Assembly (NCBI RefSeq): GCF_051014445.1
Contig: NC_135141.1
Span: 27,241,422 to 27,305,421, forward strand
Direction: 5' to 3'
Length of the DNA: 64,000 bases
Source of the DNA: Colletes latitarsis
Taxonomy: Eukaryota > Arthropoda > Insecta > Hymenoptera > Colletidae
In this document: positions 58,726-64,000 of the stretch, piece after piece
Layout: every line of letters begins with the position of its first letter
How positions within the stretch are numbered: position 1 is the first letter of the stretch
Notes under the pieces: generated by a model
Database searches by the model: none
Told to the model about the DNA's origin: nothing
What the model saw: only the letters and a program-made list of their open reading frames with translations
Program-made: the position numbers and the translations under genes

Positions 58726-60553
58726 TTTGTTTACAAGCATTCGTATTATAAGAGTTCCAATTTTGTTGGTGGTTCGAGCTTCCCACGGGAGTTTTGCACG
58801 CGAAAGCGTTCGGAAACTAGTGTCGGGGTGCTCGATCCGCGTTAAGACGAAACGCATAAACGCGCGATAAATCGCTTACGGTGGAATTAACAGGAGCGGC
58901 CTGGGGTCAAAAAGCGCGACTATATGTTTCTCTCGGTTCCGTCGCTGCGCACAATCAGGAAAGCTCCGAACTGTACCGTCGGCCGACCTTCTACGCCGAG
59001 TGGTATATGACCCTCTTAATGAAGTCCGACAGATAGCCGAGCGAGCGCGTACGGGGCCGCTGAAGCATGGTGCGAGCCTCGTTGTACGGCGATTGTAAGG
59101 GACACCGTGCGATCAGGAACACCGCGGCCAACTCGTGCTATTCGATATAATACGAGTAGACCATAGAGCGGCGCGAAAAAACGGATGGACGGGGATTTTT
59201 GCCCGGCCTTTCCCCACGGAGAAACCTGAAAACCCTCGTCGAGTCACCGAGCGACGCCCTGTGTGAATCTCACCGTGATAAATCAGGGGACCCTTTTTTA
59301 CTCCGGCCGTTCCGTGGCGCCTGACACGACGAAACTGTTCCGATAAATATGATCCAAGGGGAACGGAGATCCTGCGCAACACGATCGCGCCGCGACTTTG
59401 AACGCCTCGCTGGGCCTCCACTTTTCTACCTTCGGCGCTAATCTTGGCGCATCCTTGCGTTCCATCGACCCCTGTCCCGCTTCTAATCGACTTCCTCTCT
59501 GGAAAATTGCCTCGAAATTAGCACGAGTCAGCGACTCGTGTCTACCAATGGATTTTCAAGTTCTGGCGATTTGTCTGGGACTTCTTTCTCGTGATTTCTT
59601 TTCGATGAAATTCATAACATATTGCAGGAAATGTATGTTAACGTACGTGTCTTAACCGAGGAACGTTGACAAGAGAAGGCTGAGATCAAATGCGAATCGA
59701 TGAGCGAATATTTACATTGGTTTCCTCCGTGTCGGTGACTCTTTTGTTTACGATACGTAGATTTTTACGCTTATAATGTCTTTTATGCACTTTGTGTCAA
59801 ATAGTTTATCCTAATTTTAATCCGATCACAAGCTTGTAACCATCCCCGACATCCCTGCAATATATATATTTGAAACACTCTGTATAACGAACTGACAAAG
59901 TCTATTTTAATTCCGATAAAGATAGAAAATGATAGATTACGGAAATAATTAATTGCCCGCCGGTTTTGAGAGAAAAGTTCGTCGAGGAGAGGTTTCGAAA
60001 CGAGCTGGGAGCATCGAAGGGTCGGAGGTCCGTAGGAATTTCATCCGCGAAAGAGGTCTCCTAATCGCGGGGTCTGATCGGTGATATTTAAAGGGCACCG
60101 GGCAGCGGGGCATCGCTGAAAATGCAACCGTAGCTGGGGAACAGCGCCCCGACGAGGAAAAGAATTCCCTCCCCCCCCTGTTGATGGTGGCTCCGTGGCC
60201 GCATAATTGGACCTCGAGCTTTCAATTAACGCCGTTGCAGAAGTGTGCATCGGCCGATTAAAAGCTCCCGGAGCCTGTAATCTAATTCGAGGGACGATCG
60301 ACAGGACGACCTGCTGCTACCGCGATCAACACCGTCCGCCGACAACACGGCCTTCTAATCTAATTAGATGCAATTAGAGGACGAACGAACACCGACGGTC
60401 GCTGATTGGCCGTGCTGCGTCTAAACGCGAGCGTCCACGTCCTACGAACCTGTCCCCGCCATCCGGGTTTCGAGACCACGGTTAATTAAGTTCTTCGAAT
60501 TTGGCCAGTGAAAATCGACCATTCTAGTATTCTAATTCTTAATATTCTGACGT
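58726..60553. other. Giant osp intron, no gene seen
   Basis: CpG-rich DNA with chance frames up to 102 codons and no domain recognised. Confidence 0.5.
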
Positions 60554-60905
60554 TTAACCCTTAAGTGGACTCTCAATTTCAATTTGGTGAATTCATAAAG
60601 TCTTCTTTCTCTTTCATTTACCGCGCAACAGATTCTTTTGAAATTGTTTCACAGTGCAATAAGTCTAGAAATACATGAAGATATTAAAAATTTGAAAGCT
60701 AAAGTAGGCGAGATCAATTTATACGATGCTTCATTATTTTTTGGCAAATTTGAAAGTCACGTCTCTTCATTAAACACAAACGACAACTCGAATGTTTTAT
60801 CCGCCTTTCATACCTTATGGTACGCTCCACTGTTTTACTACGTGTATTCTCGTATATTTGAGATATAATTTAAGCATTTAAACAAATAATCCACTTAAGG
60901 GTTAA
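60554..60905. mobile_element. TTAA-type MITE, CCCTTAAGTGG family (longer copy)
   Basis: Starts TTAACCCTTAAGTGGACTC and ends AATCCACTTAAGGGTTAA. The TIRs match over 16 bases (TTAACCCTTAAGTGGA), with TTAA at both borders. The interior is AT-rich and holds a 76-codon frame (60638-60868) beginning MKLFHSAISLEIHEDIK, with no recognised domain, possibly a relic. A shorter relative is at 49381-49579. Confidence 0.85.
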
Positions 60906-61549
60906 TAGAGTATTATTAAGAATACAACGGATCAGTTTTGGAGGTTAGAAGGGGTTAAGCAAAAAGGGTGGAGCCCGGATTGGTGGAAGAGATAGTCCGT
61001 GGAGGATCGAAGGATCCACGGGGAACAATCGAGGAGGTTCATCCCCGGTGAAAAAGGTCTGAAAAGAGGTCGCGTTTCCGGGCGCTGCGAGTTTTTCATC
61101 GCGTCGCACGAAAGTAACCCCTCGCCCCCTCGCTCCTTTGATCACCGAGTGAAAAGGCTCTGGCGGCGCGTCTTCTCTCCGGTTACGAAGCACCTCGCCA
61201 AATTAGCAGCCCTTTTGTGCTGCCACTCGCTCGCTGCCAGTCACTGAATTCAGTTTACCTGACCCACCCCTCCTCGCCCCCCCGGCACACGCACACGCGC
61301 ACGCACGCACCGACGATTTCAATCGAAATCCGCCGTTTGTTCTTCCAGGAAGACGTTCGCCGCCGCCGGAGACGCTGCCCCGAAAAAGGACGCGTCGAAC
61401 GAACGAGAACGGATCGGGTAATTCGAACCGATATTCCCGTCGGACGCCTCTCGCGTGGGGTTTTCGTTTTAATAACGCGTCCGTTAAATTCGATTAAGGG
61501 GCGGGGCCAGGCGCGCCTCGCTGACTCGCGCGCGTTGCACTTTTTCGGG
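60906..61549. other. Giant osp intron, no gene seen
   Basis: GC-rich with a CA/CG-rich run near 61283-61310. Opposite-strand frames at 60945-61785 overlap and show no domain. Confidence 0.5.
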
Positions 61550-62082
61550 TTAACCCTTCCCATACGTTTCGCCAACGTACCTGAACTTTCTGATCCCGAA
61601 AGTCCATTGAAATAAGAGTTTTCAGCGACTAAAAACACGGCAATCGCTAACGTTCGCCGGCGAGGGAGGCTCAACACTGTGCAGCCTTTTGTCGAGTTCG
61701 ACTTTTTTTCAAGTTTAAACCAAAGAGATATCATACACTTGAGTATTATAAAATACAGCAATAGTGTTGAGAATAAAGGTTGCATGCATGTATTTTTAAT
61801 GAAAATTTGTATCCATTGGCGCAGCCCCTCCCTTGCAAAGTGTCTCGTCTCTTTTTTGCCGAGCCTAAGAACAGCATTTTCGAAACTCTGTCGTGTTTAT
61901 TTAGTAAATAAATATTCAACAATTAGTATAAATAAAGGAGATTTTTAACTGAATTTAATTCTTCCTGTACTTGTTTAAATTGCCCTGTTTTTTAGTTAAC
62001 GTAAATCTCGAGTGAAACACTTAAAAGCTTTGGGAGCTGCTGGTAACAAAATTGAAATATAATTCGGAGTGCAGAGGGTTGA
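61550..62082. mobile_element. Possible degraded TTAA (piggyBac-type) element
   Basis: The left border reads TTAACCCTTCCCATACG and the right border CGGAGTGCAGAGGGTTGA, close to the right end of the MITE at 10529 (GGAGTGCAAAGGGTTAA). The second half of the interior is AT-rich, unlike its flanks. The left TIR matches only over TTAACCCTT, so the pairing of these two ends is uncertain. Confidence 0.35.
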
Positions 62083-64000
62083 GTCTCCTTTCAACTTTGT
62101 TTTTAATTAAGTCTAGTTAGACTTAATTCTTCTCTCAAGGTATTAATAGATCGCTATTATCAAAAATGAAGTTGTATATCTTTCAAAAGCCTCGTATCGT
62201 TTGCGCGAAGTAGCCGAGCACAGCGATCGAAATAATCACGAAATCGAGAAGCATAAAGATTTTTGCATTTTCACGTAAATTTAACCAGTCGCGCGACCTT
62301 TGTGCGAAGCAAGACTGTTGGAAAGCGCGTCGTCGTTGCACGGTATCCGACTAATCTCCCTTTCGTTGGCTCTTTCACTCATCGATCACCTTCCGAACCG
62401 CTCGTCGGAGCAAATAAACGCGACAGGACGCTCCGCGCTGCTTCAAAGATCGCTTTCGCCGTAGAATTTAAAGAACACCGGGTTATTCTCCGGTCTGGGC
62501 GTATCTGACGCGCACGGGGGAACATCTCGAAGACGTCTGCGTCTCGCGAGGGCCTAAAATTATCCCCAGAGGATCGTTCCCTCCTTTATCTAGGATGATC
62601 TGGTGCGTCCCGTCCGTCCGGGGTGGCGAATTTGCACGAAAGACTGCGCCAAAATCTCCCGGCTCATCCTCGTCAGCCCGGACAGCCGGTAAATTGAATT
62701 TTTTTCATCCGCGATCCGATTGGCCGAATCATTCCGGGGAGTCGTCCAGCACGATACGGAGGATCGAGGGCTTTTATAACCGTTCGCGGACTCGATAGAT
62801 CGCTCGGATAAAGCCGCGCGCACGCTTCGACCGAATCGCTCGTTTCTCGAAGGACAAAGCTGGATTCAAATCTTCAAAAGTATATCACTGTACTCCTAAA
62901 ATTAACAAAGGTATACATATCGATCCTTCTGTTTAGATGCGTTTTCCTCAAAACTATCTTTCCGGAATTGGCTTCCATGATATCTCAATGTCTACTCTAC
63001 CGATTTCGTTCGAATTTGGTACCTTCGGTACATGTGTCTGAATTATCATAGATAATAAGGTAATGCAGATACTAAGCTTGTGATTACAGTTGCATCTCAA
63101 AATGATATTTGTCCTCAAGGTAAAACATATCCTAAACGTTCCGAAAAGCTTCGCGATCTCGAGCGCGTCGCGTGTCTCGCCGAAACGGACGTATGCAAAT
63201 CGCTGGCTGTTAATGTCGCCGGCCGGACGCTTGTTTCCATTACCCCGATATCGATACAAACGATTCTCTGCTCGACGAGTCACTCGACTCGCCTCCAAAC
63301 GGCCGGCAGATAACGCTAATTACGATTCAACGCGCGCAGCCATTAGTAAATTATCTCGAACGTACCTGTACGACGGTCCATTGAAAAATCACGCCTCTAA
63401 ATCCCTGCCACGTTCCGTGCCAGAACGCATTAGCGCGCCGTCGATCGCATAATTTCCACTCGGGGATCGTCGACGAGACTTCGAAGGACGGAAATCGCCG
63501 GAGCAAAACACTCGAGAGCGAAGATTGGGGGGCGAGAGTCTATTAATATTTCTATTCTTCGTATCGATATTTCACGCAATTTTCGCTCCTCGAGCAAACT
63601 TATTTACCGAGCTTTATCAAACGCAAAGACTGAAATATTGCTATAATCCGAAGAATGAGTTAAGCGAACGGGAATTCCGCTCGTCGGGGAACGAAAGGTT
63701 ACGAAAGTAGGGATAATCGGTGGACTCTCGTTATCACGAGCCGTCGCAGTAATTATTTAGATGTTTTTTTCTGGACAAAGTCGACCCTCCTTAACGGACA
63801 CCGGAGGAGTCGCGCGACAGTTTAGCCGACTCGAAAGTCGCCGGAGAACAAAATCCGCGGTAAAAAAATTGTCGAATGAGGCCCAACGGGGGGTCAGATC
63901 GCGCAAGATCGTAACTCGGATTAAGCTGCGACTGTAACCTTGTAAGCGTCGCGCGGCCGGCCACCTGTCGCATAATTTCCGATCTAAGTCCGGCCCCGCG
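62083..64000. other. Giant osp intron (continues off the window), no gene seen
   Basis: CpG-rich DNA. Overlapping frames up to 120 codons (62954-63452) on both strands have no domain. The missing first half of the osp PH domain is not here. Confidence 0.5.

Noticed and set aside
61255..61785. 176-codon minus-strand ORF
   Set aside because: Arg/Ser-rich low-complexity content from CG-rich DNA, no domain, crosses the border of an AT-rich putative element.

Overview
This window is almost certainly from an insect nuclear genome, most likely a hymenopteran such as a bee. The evidence is spliced exons with GT/AG signals, very long CpG-rich introns, TTAA- and TA-flanked DNA transposons, and a hAT transposase fossil. 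The species cannot be named from the sequence.

One host gene is supported. It lies on the minus strand and is the orthologue of Drosophila outspread (osp), whose vertebrate counterpart is MPRIP, a myosin-phosphatase Rho-interacting, actin-associated scaffold. Three internal exons are visible in transcription order: 10828-10640 (second half of a PH domain), 3849-3777 (short basic linker) and 3159-2620 (Ser/Thr-rich, ending in a charged segment). Their reading phases join exactly (0, then a one-base overhang completed by the next exon) and give an MPRIP-like order. The first half of the PH domain and the N-terminus are not found anywhere to the right, so 10829-64000 is read as part of one giant intron of at least 53 kb. 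The next downstream exon must lie left of position 1, unless the transcript ends at the stop codon just past 2620.

The rest is intronic DNA loaded with repeats. Left to right: a TTAA element (31-180); a 144-bp protein-like tandem array with its tail (4.1-5.2 kb); a composite mobile satellite with a TACAGGGTGTTC-type end (7.5-9.3 kb); a TTAA MITE (10.28-10.53 kb); a foldback structure with a very long hairpin (11.55-13.8 kb); a hAT MITE and a hAT transposase fossil (15.5-17.1 kb); a 223-bp-unit repeat family (19.3-20.6 kb, again at 50.9-51.8 kb); a second copy of the foldback arm (26.2-27.3 kb); a 184-bp satellite (29.6-31.6 kb); degenerate 265-bp repeats (33.2-34.2 kb); more composite satellite copies (35.9, 38.7-40.3, 42.9, 46.4-48.0 kb); a TA-flanked transposon carrying a truncated DUF7869-like ORF (43.0-44.3 kb); and further MITEs or inverted repeats (49.4, 53.9, 57.7-58.7, 60.6 kb).

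Most of the remaining open frames (up to about 175 codons) are no longer than expected by chance in DNA of this size and composition, and no nested host gene was recognised. The most unusual structures are the foldback/hairpin system with 10-bp modular arms, the modular mobile satellite, and the TA-flanked DUF7869 element inserted into one of those satellites.
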